From Ustilago trichophora (Eukaryota; Basidiomycota; Ustilaginomycetes; Ustilaginales; Ustilaginaceae): a stretch of 64,000 bases of DNA. Below the pieces are notes generated by a model. The model searched no databases, was not told the DNA's origin, and was given only the letters and a program-made list of their open reading frames with translations. Positions 1-10,599 of the stretch are shown piece after piece. A program made the position numbers and the translations under genes. The stretch's first letter is position 1. Each line of letters begins with the position of its first letter. Location: the NCBI GenBank assembly GCA_900323505.1, contig OOIN01000015.1, forward strand, positions 310,001 to 374,000. The letters run 5' to 3'.

Positions 1-3000
1 TCGTAGCGACAGTCTCGTCTCTTCTTCGCATGCGCTCGGAACCATCATGAGCGAAAGCGAACGCGACACAACCAGTTTCTATAATTCCAGCTACAATTAC
101 TCAAACGCAGCAGTCAATCGCGAACAGCCCGCAAGCTATGCAGATGCAAATGCAAGCAACGTCTCGGTGCTTCAACCCCTCCAGCCCAATCAGCAGCAGC
201 AGCAACAGCAGCAGAGCGCCGCGACATTCCTCACCAATGGCAGCAACGTAGAGGGTGTTGTCGACTACCGACGTCACACACCCGGCACTGCACGATGGGA
301 GCGTACTCTCTGGAAGAAGCTCGAAGTCGGTGATATCGTCATGCTGCGCGAGGACGAGCAGGTTCCCGCCGATATTGTGGTGCTCAACACCTCTGACCCG
401 GACGGCAATGCTTACATCGAGACCAAGAACTTGGATGGTGAGACCAACCTCAAGGTCCGCAAGTCGCTCAAGGCCACCATGGGTATTCAGTCCGAAGAGG
501 ATCTCGAGCATTCTCGCTTTGTCATCGACAGTGAGGCTCCCCATGCCAACTTGTACAGCTACAACGGTCTGCTCAAGTACACTGTCAGCGAGACCAGCAA
601 GGAAGGTGACTTCACCGACACACTCGAGTCTCTACCACCCGACAGCAGCGCCTACGCTGCCGCCGAAGCCCGTACACGCCGCGTCGAGCCCATCACCATC
701 AACGAGCTCTTGCTGCGAGGTTGTGCGCTTCGCAACACCGAGTGGGTCATCGGTGTTGTCCTTTTCACCGGTGAAGACACCAAGATCATGCTCAACTCCG
801 GCGAGACGCCATCCAAGCGCTCCAAGATCGAGAAGGAGACCAACTTCAACGTCATTGTCAACTTCCTCATCCTCATGGTTCTCTGCATTCTCTGTGCCGT
901 AATCGGCGGTCTTCGTCTCAGTGCTACCAACACCAGTCGCGCCTATTACGAGATTGGCGCCGAGCTCAGCACCAGCAACATCGTCAATGCGCTCGTCATC
1001 TTTGGCTCCTGCCTCGTCGTCTTCCAGAACATCGTACCCATCTCGCTCTACATTTCCATCGAGATCGTCAAGACCATCCAGGCCTTCTTCATCTTCCAGG
1101 ACATCGAAATGTACTATGCGCCGCTCGACTATCCATGTGTCCCCAAGACGTGGAACATCTCGGATGATTTGGGTCAGATCGAGTACATCTTTTCAGACAA
1201 GACGGGAACGCTCACGCAGAACGTCATGGAGTTCAAAAAGTGCTCTATCAACGGTGTCTCGTACGGTGACGGTGTAACGGAGGCCATGATTGGTGCCATG
1301 AAGCGCGAAGGCAAGGATGTTTCTGGATTCAGTGCTGAAAAGCAGGAGGCCGAGCTGGCTGAATCAAAGAAGCGCATGGTCGACATCATGAACCGCGCCT
1401 TCAAGAACCGATACCTGCGTCCCACCAAGATGACACTCATCTCGCCACCCTTGGCTGAAACTCTGGCTGCTGGCTCGTCGGATCCCCAGCGCAAGAACAT
1501 CATCACCTTCTTCCGTGCCCTTGCTCTCTGTCATACCGCGCTCGCTGATCGACCTGACGGCAATGACCCCTACACAGTCGAGTACAAGGCCGAGTCACCG
1601 GATGAGGCAGCCCTCGTAGCAGCGGCTCGTGATGCCGGTGCCGTCTTTATCGCCAAGAACAACAATACGGTCGACATCGAGGTGCTGGGCCAGCCCGAAC
1701 AGTACACGCCCCTCAAGGTGCTCGAGTTCAACAGTACGCGAAAGCGAATGTCGGTCATCGTGCGCGAGCCTGATGGACGCATTCTCATGATCACCAAAGG
1801 TGCCGATTCCGTCATTTACCAACGCCTTCGTGCTGACCATCCTGAAGAACTCAAGCAGGCCACTTTCCGTGACCTCGAAGCCTTTGCCAACGCTGGTCTG
1901 CGTACGCTCTGCATCGCCTATCGATACCTGGACGAGGCCGAGTACATGGAATGGGCACGCATCCATGACGAGGCCAGTGCCAGTCTCACTGACCGCGATG
2001 AAGCCATCGACGAGGCCAACGAGAAGATCGAGGTCAACCTCACTCTGCTCGGTGCCACTGCGCTGGAAGACAAGCTGCAAGTAGGTGTACCTGAAGCTAT
2101 CGAGACGCTCCACCGTGCCGGAATCAAGCTTTGGATCTTGACGGGTGACAAGCTGCAGACGGCTATCGAGATCGGTTTCAGCTGCAACTTGTTGACGTCC
2201 GACATGGAGATCATGATCATCTCTGCGGATCACGAGACGGGCACACGAGCTCAGCTGGAAGCAGCTTGCAACAAGATTGCCGCAGCTGGAAGGCCTGTGG
2301 TGGTCGAAGAGCCAGCGACACGCAAAGGCGGCAAGGCGCGCAAAAACCGTCTCACTGTAGAACGCACCGAGCAGGCACCCAAGGATGGCTTTGCTGTGGT
2401 CATCGATGGCGAGACGCTCCGCTACGCACTCGACTCGAACTTGCGACCCTTGTTCCTCGCACTCACCACGCAGTGCGAGGCAGTCGTCTGCTGCCGTGTC
2501 TCCCCCGCCCAGAAAGCTCTGACGGTCAAATTGGTCAAGGATGGAAAGAACGCGATGACGCTTGCGATCGGTGATGGTGCCAACGACGTTGCCATGATCC
2601 AAGAGGCGCACGTCGGTGTCGGTATCGCTGGTCTCGAGGGTGCTCAGGCATCCATGAGCGCCGACTATGCCATTGGACAATTCCGATTCCTGACGCGTCT
2701 GCTGCTAGTTCATGGCCAGTTGTGCTACCACCGTATCTCGGATCTGCACAAGGTCTTCTTCTACAAGAACATCATCTGGACTTCGATCCTGTTCTTCTAC
2801 CAGATCGACTCTGATTTCACCGGCTCTTACATCTTCGACTATACCTACATTCTGCTGTACAACCTCGTCTTCAGCTCGCTCTGCGTCATCGTCATCGGTG
2901 CCCTCGACCAGGTGGTCAACATCAAGGCTCTGCTCGCCTTCCCGCAGACGTACCAGCGAGGCATCAAGGGCGCCGAATACACCAAGTTCCTCTTCTACAT

Positions 3001-4564
3001 GAGTATGCTTGACGCTGCATTCCAGGGTGCCGTCTGCTACTTTATCCCGTGGTGGTTCTACACCTACGGGCCCATGATCGGTCACAATGGCCAAGAGATG
3101 GGCAGTCTCAACATGTTCGGTACCACCATCGCCGCTGGTGCTGTCACGACGGCCAACTTGTACGCCGGCATCATTGCCAAGCACTGGACGGGCATCTTCT
3201 GGGCGGTCGAGATCATTTCCCTGCTCAGCGTGTATGCGTGGACAATGGTTTACTCGGCCTTCCCCGTCTTTAGCTTCCAGGATGTTGGCTTCTGGCTTGT
3301 GCAGACGGTCAACTTCTGGGTCATCATCTTGCTCATCACCGTCGTCTCTTTGCTTCCACGCTTCTTCTGCCGCGCTTGGCGATCGTCCTTCCATCCCAAC
3401 GAGCACGACATTCTGCGAGAGGCGTGGACTCGTGGCGATCTCAAGGACCAGCTCGGCATCCCGCACCATGACAAGAAGAAGGCGAGACGCGCTGCTGCTG
3501 CTGCAAAGCGAGGCAAATACGATGATGATGGCCACGATGACTCGTACACGAAGGGTAGCGACCGCGATCTGGAAGGTCAGAACAATCAGCTCTTCTTTGA
3601 GGCCAAGCGATCGACAGAGCGCCAGCGTCGCCAGCAAAAGTTCAATGGTCTTTCTGCCGTCGGTGAGGAGGACGACATGTCGGAGACCTCTGCTGATCCC
3701 CTTCAGATGGAAGAGTATGAGGATCACTACTCCCGACGCAATGTTGGCGGTCACGGTCAGAATCTGCAGACGAGAACTCCTCAGCTTCATGCACCGTCGT
3801 CGTACAGCCCCGCTGCAAGCTACGATCGCAACAATGGTGCTGTCTCGGGCTTGTCCTTCTACGACCCTGATGCGCTGCCCACAAACGGCGATACCACTAG
3901 TCCTGCAGCTCTGCACAATTACTATCACGGCAACTACGACCCTGAGAAGACTCCCCGACCTGATCTACCGACCATTCAGGTCCAGCCTGCTTCTTCGATG
4001 CAGCAGCGCAACGCCGCAGGCTTCGGTGGGTTGGCCAAGCAGCCTTCGAAGGATAGCTTCACAAGAGCGTTCGACGAAGAGTTTGGTGCAGAGTATGACA
4101 ACGGTGTCAACCCGTATCCTGCGGCGACTGGCAATGGTTATGCACCTGCGGGAACGCGATCGGTGTCGGGCTCGAGCTACGGGTCTGGAGCCACGCACAC
4201 GAACGCCCGCTCATATCAGGCATCAGCACCAGCACCAGCACCAGCACAATCGCAGCCAGGATCCGCGTCCACGACCCCGACCAAGACAGCAGGCGCACGA
4301 TACCACGATCGCTTCAAATCCGCATCGCCGTCACCACCCCGAGCAGCGCAGCACGACACGGCCATGGCTCAATCCGCCTCGCAACAGAGCCTCACCGTCG
4401 AAGCTGCCACTCCCTCGAGGACTGGCAACGGCGGCGGCGGTGGACACTCCCACGAACTCTCCGGCGCCTCGCAAGTATCATGGCATACCGCGGAAGGCTC
4501 TAATGGAGGCCATCACGCTCACGAACGCTCCGCAACAGACGCGTCCAAGTTTATGGCCCTCTAA
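1..4564 (+). CDS. DNF1: P4-type ATPase, phospholipid flippase (Dnf1/Dnf2-like), 5'-truncated by window edge
   Basis: Phospholipid-translocating P4-ATPase that should move lipids from the outer to the cytosolic leaflet of plasma or Golgi/endosomal membranes. The frame is open back to base 2, so the ATG at 47 is internal and the real N-terminus with membrane helices 1-2 lies upstream. Numbering from that Met: a Gln run (about 49-56), the actuator segment with GDIVMLREDEQVPAD, helices 3-4 with the P4 signature PISL (about 331), the phosphorylation motif DKTGTLT (Asp about 384, base 1196), KGAD, the hinge motif GDGANDV (about 842), six C-terminal helices, and a disordered Ser/Gln/His-rich cytosolic tail of about 350 residues. 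The GDG...EEDLEH context and the insert after DKTGTLT fit the Dnf1/Dnf2 class better than Drs2; this is by recall, not alignment. No intron is needed in the visible part. Confidence 0.93.
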   Translation, partial: RSDSLVSSSHALGTIMSESERDTTSFYNSSYNYSNAAVNREQPASYADANASNVSVLQPLQPNQQQQQQQQSAATFLTNGSNVEGVVDYRRHTPGTARWERTLWKKLEVGDIVMLREDEQVPADIVVLNTSDPDGNAYIETKNLDGETNLKVRKSLKATMGIQSEEDLEHSRFVIDSEAPHANLYSYNGLLKYTVSETSKEGDFTDTLESLPPDSSAYAAAEARTRRVEPITINELLLRGCALRNTEWVIGVVLFTGEDTKIMLNSGETPSKRSKIEKETNFNVIVNFLILMVLCILCAVIGGLRLSATNTSRAYYEIGAELSTSNIVNALVIFGSCLVVFQNIVPISLYISIEIVKTIQAFFIFQDIEMYYAPLDYPCVPKTWNISDDLGQIEYIFSDKTGTLTQNVMEFKKCSINGVSYGDGVTEAMIGAMKREGKDVSGFSAEKQEAELAESKKRMVDIMNRAFKNRYLRPTKMTLISPPLAETLAAGSSDPQRKNIITFFRALALCHTALADRPDGNDPYTVEYKAESPDEAALVAAARDAGAVFIAKNNNTVDIEVLGQPEQYTPLKVLEFNSTRKRMSVIVREPDGRILMITKGADSVIYQRLRADHPEELKQATFRDLEAFANAGLRTLCIAYRYLDEAEYMEWARIHDEASASLTDRDEAIDEANEKIEVNLTLLGATALEDKLQVGVPEAIETLHRAGIKLWILTGDKLQTAIEIGFSCNLLTSDMEIMIISADHETGTRAQLEAACNKIAAAGRPVVVEEPATRKGGKARKNRLTVERTEQAPKDGFAVVIDGETLRYALDSNLRPLFLALTTQCEAVVCCRVSPAQKALTVKLVKDGKNAMTLAIGDGANDVAMIQEAHVGVGIAGLEGAQASMSADYAIGQFRFLTRLLLVHGQLCYHRISDLHKVFFYKNIIWTSILFFYQIDSDFTGSYIFDYTYILLYNLVFSSLCVIVIGALDQVVNIKALLAFPQTYQRGIKGAEYTKFLFYMSMLDAAFQGAVCYFIPWWFYTYGPMIGHNGQEMGSLNMFGTTIAAGAVTTANLYAGIIAKHWTGIFWAVEIISLLSVYAWTMVYSAFPVFSFQDVGFWLVQTVNFWVIILLITVVSLLPRFFCRAWRSSFHPNEHDILREAWTRGDLKDQLGIPHHDKKKARRAAAAAKRGKYDDDGHDDSYTKGSDRDLEGQNNQLFFEAKRSTERQRRQQKFNGLSAVGEEDDMSETSADPLQMEEYEDHYSRRNVGGHGQNLQTRTPQLHAPSSYSPAASYDRNNGAVSGLSFYDPDALPTNGDTTSPAALHNYYHGNYDPEKTPRPDLPTIQVQPASSMQQRNAAGFGGLAKQPSKDSFTRAFDEEFGAEYDNGVNPYPAATGNGYAPAGTRSVSGSSYGSGATHTNARSYQASAPAPAPAQSQPGSASTTPTKTAGARYHDRFKSASPSPPRAAQHDTAMAQSASQQSLTVEAATPSRTGNGGGGGHSHELSGASQVSWHTAEGSNGGHHAHERSATDASKFMAL

Positions 4565-6109
4565 TGCTCTTCTTGCCCTTCTTTCCTTTTCTCTTTTTCC
4601 TTTTTTCTCTTCTTCTTGTGATTCGTATTTCATGACACTGTTTCGTACTCTTCTTAACGAACCCACGGACTCTTCCCTCAATCTTGTAACGACGTTCTAG
4701 ACCGCATTCAATTTTCCTTATCGTTGCTTCGACCGTTTACTTGATTCACTGATGCTGTGAAGATCTCTTGAAAGCCGCAAAATGAGATTGCCGCACGCCC
4801 CACCTTGTTCGGCTGCTGAAGGTGGTCGGCCAACTCCAATTCCACCGGTTCCGCTTTACGAAGCCGAGATGTATGCTCGGTAGATTCGCCGATCCGGTCC
4901 ATCAGCCGGCTTCTTTAGTAACCTTTATTTCTTTTTAAGCATGAAATGGGTGGGATGAGGACATGCGTTGTCGGAGATCGATTCGGCGGTGTCTATCACC
5001 CACAATTGATGCGGAACTGGACTTCGTCGGATGACGTACCTCATCGGACAACTTTGAGTGTTGCAGGAGTTGGGTTGAAGACACACTCGGGTAGATGAAG
5101 GTTTTGACGATTGTGTCCCTCCGGGATGGACAAAGTTGACTGCTACATGCTGTTCTGGATGTGTGTCTGACGGGATCGTCGAAAGATCGCTGCGGGTTGG
5201 TGTGGCTTGAGATGGATATCGATCAGGACTTTCTAGACCGTTATTTTTCAAGCTGTCTGACAACGAAGATGCACTATCTTACCTAAGCCGAATCTGGAGC
5301 TCACACGTCAAGTATCGGCAAGGTAGCATCACATTGTCTCTATAATCCCACGAGGCTCATCCTGTTGAGACAACATGCGTTGGAAGACCGGCAAATTCAA
5401 CTTGTTCTTCTCCCTCCAATGAAAGCTCAAAGAAATGAAACTCTCCTTCAGACGACGATCGAGAATCTGCTACAGACACGGATTCGTCGTATTTCATGAA
5501 CCCTGTCATGACCCGGGTAAAATGCGCTTAGTTTGATGGACATGGTTTCATTGCAAGGTGCTTTGATCGATCTACCCACGACCGTTTGATACGCTTGCAC
5601 TCTCAGAGTGTGTCAACCAAAGCATATACCGCAGGGAAGCAAGATGGTGATGGATCTGGAATCGGTTCTCACGCCATGGGATCGTTGTGACTACTGCTGT
5701 TCCCACAACCCTTCTCAACTAGGGATCAGAGTTGCCTTTTCTTTCCCTCTACATGTGTGATGGAGAGGGAGGTTGTACGGAGCTGTACTTCATATGCACT
5801 GTTGCGGTCGAGGGGTTCTTCCAACCGAGGCGTCGACGTATACTCATTCCCACAAGTAGACGTTGTTGCCTGGTGCTCCATTGGTGCTCATTTGGGTTGT
5901 CGATGCATGCATGTGCACTGGTCCTGTGTACTTCGGTCATCGGTCTTCGGTCTTAGCACCTGAATTGGATCGGATCAAGGGTACGATAGGCTGCAATGAC
6001 GGTGGACCGTAAAGGTTCATCACAGTACAGTGCTTCGCAGCGTCTTGCTCGGAGTATCGAGGGTCAGCAGATTCAACTACAGTATCCCCCTTTCTTCCTT
6101 CAAATCGCA
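4565..6109. other. Intergenic, no gene recognised
   Basis: The first ~120 bases are a pyrimidine-rich 3' UTR of the flippase gene. The remainder has only short ORFs (longest about 112 codons on the minus strand, 4925-5263) with no recognisable motif. The last few hundred bases are the promoter of the secreted-protein gene. Confidence 0.6.
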
Positions 6110-6117
6110 TATATAAA
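6110..6117 (+). promoter_or_regulatory. TATA box of the secreted-protein gene
   Basis: TATATAAA lies 76 bases before the ATG at 6193. The presumed 5' UTR is CT-rich and ends with TTCAAG before the ATG. A strong TATA box fits a regulated rather than a constitutive gene. Confidence 0.6.
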
Positions 6118-6192
6118 CAGCTCCCAGTTTGTCGACTCCTCCTTTTTTTCTCACATCATCAATCAAAACGCTTATCTCTTCTCCTCTTCAAG

Positions 6193-6985
6193 ATGTCTCG
6201 ATCAACAATCGTAATCTGCTTCCTCTTCCTTGCACTCTCGTTGCTTGGACAATCGGTCGCGATGCCTCCGCGACGAGTCCGCGAGCGACCACCCCCGCTT
6301 GACGTCGCTGCATCTAGCTCCTCGTCGGGCCAACCATCGAAGTACGAGGCTCTCTACCAGTCCTTGCTCGATCCTTTCGGATGGTACCAAGAAAATCCAA
6401 CCCATTATGCGCCGATGGGCTCTCCGCGTGGTAATGTCAGAATACCGGCAGGACACGCCGAGATGTATCTAGGATATCTCCGTGACAATCCCGCTTACAT
6501 TAGCCCATCGGCAGCCGACGAGCTCAATGCAATCTTGAACAGGGTCAGGGATATGGTCAATAGTCCCACTCCTCCGACGTCGGACGATCAACGTAAGTTG
6601 TTTCTCCTCTTGTTTGTTGACTTGATGGTCGTATGCCGGTATGAGTGTCTAACGAGATTCGAATGCAATCATTATGATTGGAATGGTAGGAGCCCTAGTT
6701 GGCTTCTTAGAAGAAGCAGCCAATCGATCGAGGAGGGACCTGATGTCGCCGCTTCATCCTGAAAACGTCACCTCCCAACACATATCCCCCGTCGAAAAAC
6801 TCAGCAACAAATACAAGGCTCTTACAGGCCTGCTGCAAAACCGACATTGGGTCGATCGACTGACGAACCAGTTGGATCCTGATCAACAGGAACGCTTCCT
6901 GGCGGCGAACTCAGTGCTGTCGGCGGAGCAGACCTTGCTAGAAACCGCCACGGAATATGCTGGTACATTCCCCCGCCTGCCCTAG
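6193..6985 (+). CDS. Small secreted protein, effector candidate (one intron)
   Basis: I do not recognise a family. Model: join(6193..6592, 6690..6985), 231 residues. The first 23 residues are a typical signal peptide (STIVICFLFLALSLLGQSVA core). The mature part starts with a basic stretch (MPPRRVRERPPP) that offers dibasic Kex2-type sites, followed by a Ser run and a helical, Cys-free domain. The intron (GTAAGT...TAG, 97 nt, branch-like CTAAC at about 6649) is supported because exon 2 continues in frame as an Ala/Leu/Gln-rich helical domain ending at TAG 6985, whereas reading through gives an unrelated tail stopping at 6762. Two acceptors in frame, AG at 6689 and AG at 6692, would give Arg-Ala or Pro at the junction. 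Small size, signal peptide, TATA box and lack of known domains make it a candidate host-interaction effector; this is inference. Confidence 0.7.
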
Positions 6986-7114
6986 GGGGACCAAGGTGTT
7001 CAGAGCAGCATCACGAAGGCTTGCCTTATTCTGAGAGAGAAGTCCAGGATGGGTGTGTGAGATTGGGTATGATGCAGTATACAATGGAGAAGGGTGATTT
7101 CGTTGGTATGGTGG

Positions 7115-7620
7115 TTATCGAGACGCTTGAGGGTTGCCAGATGCTTCTTGTAGGTCTGATGGTGCTGTTTCTGCGGGGTTTTGGTCGTTGGCCGCGTATT
7201 GTTTGAGCCAATCCTACCGGAACATCGATTTACAAGTCATTCGTATATCAGTGTTCTAAGCTCAGTAATCAAACGCATTGTGGTCGCAGCCAAACTCACC
7301 TCATTGTCCCAAACAGCCCTTCCGGCCTTGTTGGCTGCTCCGGTCTCCTTGACCTTGCTCGGATCTGCCAGATTGACATGAATCGTCCTACCACCGATCG
7401 CATTGAGATTCATATTGTCGAGCGCATCCATTGCGTCATCCTCTGTGCTGAACGTGATGAATCCAAATCCCTTGTTCCGCTTGCCGGAAGGAGTCGAGGT
7501 GGAGGGGACAGAGATGGAAATGATGTCACCGAAAGGGGTGAAGTAGGCAGCAAGCGAGGATTCGTCCAGTTGAGGCGGCAGATTACCGACGTATATTGAT
7601 GAGGAGGATGATACGCTCAT
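7115..7620 (-). CDS. Single-RRM protein related to the N-terminal half of cyclophilin E (PPIE/Cyp33)
   Basis: RNA-binding protein, 139 residues, complement(join(7115..7213, 7300..7620)). One RRM covers residues about 8-85, with RNP2 IYVGNL and RNP1 KGFGFITF. It is followed by AVWDNE and, after an 86-nt intron (GTGAGT...TAG), DWLKQY. This V-W-x-[DE]-x-[DE]-W-L-K signature is what I recall immediately after the RRM in PPIE, where it leads into the peptidyl-prolyl isomerase domain. Here the protein stops 27 residues after that motif, so no isomerase domain exists. The start is ATG 7620; the frame stays open upstream to 7791 without RRM-like sequence. Its 3' end converges on the secreted-protein gene with 129 bases between stops. 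A nuclear mRNA or spliceosomal role is likely but unproven. Confidence 0.8.
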
Positions 7621-7958
7621 GATGGGCGAAGGCGACGGGACCGGTGGAGATGGTGTGGTGGAAGAAGGATGAGGATGAGGGTGAAGTCCCAGGAGAAGCC
7701 AAAGAGTTGAGAAGAAGCCCGAAATCCGAAGACTCTTCGGAAGTTTTGGGAAAGGAAGAAAAAAAATAAAATCGAAAAAGAAATCTGGCACAAAAAAAGA
7801 GCTGTAAAAACGCTGCTTGCAAAATCAATTTTTGAATAACCGTACAAGCGCACAGACACCTATCCAAGAGATACAAAATCTAAAGAGTGGCATTCAACAG
7901 AACGACGACTCCTCCAACAAGACAACAGGCAGGACAACCAGCATGGTTTGCTGCAATC

Positions 7959-9062
7959 TCAACCCCACAGAGCGGAATGCTGTCGAGCAGTCTCATTGTA
8001 CCTTCCACCGGCCACCTTGAACTCCTTAACCTTTTCATCCAGTTTATTTTTCGTCTCTGCGTCGAGCTCGATGCTTGCGGCCTCGGCGTTCTCCTTTGCC
8101 CTATCGGCATTTCTCGTACCTGGCAGAGGGACCATGATATCGCTGCTAGCGATGAGCCAGGCGAGACCGAGCTGGGTCGACGAAATCTCCGGCTTGTGCT
8201 CCTTGGCGAGGGTGGTGAATTCGTTGGCAAGCTTGAGGTTCTGGCTGAGGTTGTCGCTGTTGAGTCTGTCCATTCCGCGGCGGATGTCGCCTTCGGGGAG
8301 GTCGTCGGTGGTTTTGATTTGACCCAACAGACCTTTGCCAGTGGGGGAGTAGGCGAGAATGGGGATCTTCTGGCTGGAGCAGAAATCCACAATGCCAGAA
8401 GTGTATGCTTCGAGCTCCCACGGGCTGACCTCCAATTCGACGAATGCGATTGGAGCAACACTGACGGCCTCTTTGATGGAAGCAAGGCCGAGCTCAGAGA
8501 GCGAGATGTGCTTGAAGAGACCCTTACCCGTGACCTTGTTGCCGTTCGAGTCGGTGTAGGTTTCCGAGGAAAGGGAGAGCATGTTGTACATGGTCTCAGT
8601 CATCGACTTTCCGGGATCGCGACGGGCCATTTCATAGACGTCGATCTCCTTACCGCCCTGGTCGGTACCGAGTTGCTCGCGAATGCCGAGAAGATCAGCT
8701 TCGAGATTGGCGACAGAAGCATCGGGCTTGAAGCCAGCCATGCCCTTGGCCTTGTACAGCTCGATGGGAGTACCACCCTTGACAGAAAGAATTGTCTTTT
8801 CCTTGTACTCGGGGTAAGCATCGTAGAATCGACGGAGAAGCTTGAGGTTGGCGTAGGGGTCACTGGGAGGACCGTAGAAGGCTCCAGTGTTGAGGAGGTT
8901 GGATCCAGCATCAACGGCAGCCTTGATGGTCTCAAAGGCTTGTTTGTCGGGAGTCTGCTGCGAAGGTTCGGCCCAAGACATGCCCATGCAGCCAAAGGCC
9001 ACACGGCCGATGTGGATGTGGCTGGCACTGCCGCCAAGAGGGATGGTTGGGATTGGAGACAT
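7959..9062 (-). CDS. PLR1: Pyridoxal reductase, aldo/keto reductase family 8
   Basis: NADPH-dependent reduction of pyridoxal to pyridoxine in the vitamin B6 salvage pathway, cytosolic. 367 residues, against about 330 for fission yeast Plr1. The aldo/keto reductase barrel shows the GRVAFGCMGMSW start, the catalytic Asp and Tyr in DAGSNLLNTGAFYG, the catalytic Lys in ILSVKGG, and the NADPH-binding end LIASSDIMVPLPGTRNADRAKENAEA. The usual fourth catalytic residue, His in the D-x-Y-x-x-H motif, is replaced in IDVYEMARRD (about residue 140), as I recall for AKR8 enzymes. The start at ATG 9062 (MSPIPT) was chosen because the reading frame upstream lacks family similarity. The gene is divergent from the polo kinase across a 1.5-kb gap. 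Confidence 0.9.
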   Translation of the reverse strand: MSPIPTIPLGGSASHIHIGRVAFGCMGMSWAEPSQQTPDKQAFETIKAAVDAGSNLLNTGAFYGPPSDPYANLKLLRRFYDAYPEYKEKTILSVKGGTPIELYKAKGMAGFKPDASVANLEADLLGIREQLGTDQGGKEIDVYEMARRDPGKSMTETMYNMLSLSSETYTDSNGNKVTGKGLFKHISLSELGLASIKEAVSVAPIAFVELEVSPWELEAYTSGIVDFCSSQKIPILAYSPTGKGLLGQIKTTDDLPEGDIRRGMDRLNSDNLSQNLKLANEFTTLAKEHKPEISSTQLGLAWLIASSDIMVPLPGTRNADRAKENAEAASIELDAETKNKLDEKVKEFKVAGGRYNETARQHSALWG

Positions 9063-10599
9063 GATGCTGAGATTTGTTTTTGGTGCAGAGGAAGATGAAT
9101 GAGGGCCGGGGTGGGAAGGCACAAGACACCTGGCGGAGGAAACTAAGGGTATTTATCACCTCTCGCCGCCGGCCAAGATGCAAGAAGGGTTCATCTTGCT
9201 TCCTCCACTGAGACAGAAGGAAGCGGCAGCGATTACGGTCAGCTTGCTCCCCTGCTCCCCTGCTCCCCTGTTCCCCTGCTCCCACGTCTGGCTTGGTTGG
9301 GCAAAGGTACTTCTTCAATCGCTGGCTCCCTCGGTCAGACTTCGGCTAAGCATCCACCACCACCACGAGGTGAGAAACTCAGATCGACGAAAGAGATGGC
9401 TGTGTCCGCGGATTTTGCGTGGATGCTTTGCTTTCGCGTGGTTGGACATGACACTACTGAGTGTGATTCCCACGGAGTCGCCGGTGGGTGGAGGTGGAGT
9501 GTAATTTTTCGGATTGAGATGTTAGAGCAACTCACAGTGAAAAGAAACGGCACGTGATGGCCAATTTTGCTGGTCGCGTCTCCCTGTCTGTGTGTGTGTG
9601 TGCTCCTTGAAAAACACACTTGTCGCGACTCCGTGTGGCCTGAACTTTGTTTGACAGCAACATGACAGCTTTGGTAGGACAGGCTGCCATTGCTTCTTTT
9701 ACTGTGAGACACATTCACTCCGATGATCAGTAACAAGAACGAATGAGATGCTGTGGCTTCTGAGTTGAAAGGTCTAAGATGTCAGGACTGATGATGCCAA
9801 ACAGGAAAGCCGAAACGTTGACCATTGCTTCAGCGCGGAGGGGAATATAGAGAAAAGGCGTAGGGCTGAAATGAATAAATGTTGTCCTGAGATCTACACG
9901 GCACTCTCCAACTGTACGCAGCCAAGTCTGTGCTCCTTTTCGATGACGGATGCACGAGCTGCATGATTTCATCCACCCTTCTTTCCGAAAGGTACAATTG
10001 ACGCAGCAAGTTACAGTACTTACTGTGCTTGGCAAGTTCGCTAGGCTGTTTGTCACAAACACTCCTCAACCCGACGCAAGACAGAACCCTTTTCCGGCTT
10101 AGTGTTGGCGGTATTTACCACCTCTCCTCCTTTTTTCTTTGCTGTCACAACTTTCTGCTGTATCACTCCTACTCACTCGAAGCGCCCACGCACACACACA
10201 AACAACTACTCCGCTTAGACTTCGACTTTCCTTTGTATCCCTTCCTCTCCCTCTCCAGCGTTGTCGTGCAACCTTCCCTACACCTTTTCCCTCAAGCATC
10301 TTCTCGTCTAAGTCCTCTTCACCATTGCTTGTGTAGGCAAACATTCGAGAGGCTTCCTTCAGCCTCGTCAAGATCGAATTTCTTTTGCTCGTCATCGTCG
10401 TCGTCGTAGAATCTCTCAGCATATTACGAAATCAGCTCTCGACAATAAAAACAAAGGGACTTTTAGCAATTTAGATCACCACTTCGTGCACTGCTCCATC
10501 TACATAGACTGCACTACCTTCTTGTCCTCTGCGCCTAACAACACCCTTCCTCTTCCCGCAATTCGGACCTTGGCGTTCTCAGGAACTTGCTAGATCAAG
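9063..10599. other. Divergent promoter region between pyridoxal reductase and polo kinase
   Basis: No ORF with recognisable content. It holds an 8-bp tandem repeat (9245-9283), a short GT repeat (about 9586-9602) and, from about 10120 to 10570, a strongly pyrimidine-rich plus strand that probably is the promoter end and 5' UTR of the kinase gene. Confidence 0.6.
9245..9283 (+). repeat. Tandem repeat, unit TGCTCCCC, about 4.9 copies
   Basis: Five consecutive 8-bp units; the fourth has one change (TGTTCCCC) and the last is incomplete. It lies about 180-220 bases upstream of the pyridoxal reductase ATG. Confidence 0.9.

Noticed and set aside
2705..3928. 407-codon minus-strand frame
   Set aside because: Antisense to the flippase C-terminus; no domain.
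3087..4700. 537-codon frame overlapping the flippase end
   Set aside because: Arg/Ser/Thr/Pro-rich out-of-frame translation, typical of a shifted GC-rich gene.
4925..5263. 112-codon minus-strand ORF
   Set aside because: No domain, no signal peptide, poor codon choice.
7026..7211. 61-codon minus-strand ORF at the end of the RRM gene
   Set aside because: Wrong frame; the spliced RRM gene uses another frame in the same bases and restores the WLKQY linker.
7887..9098. 403-codon plus-strand frame
   Set aside because: Antisense shadow of the pyridoxal reductase, which has clear family motifs.
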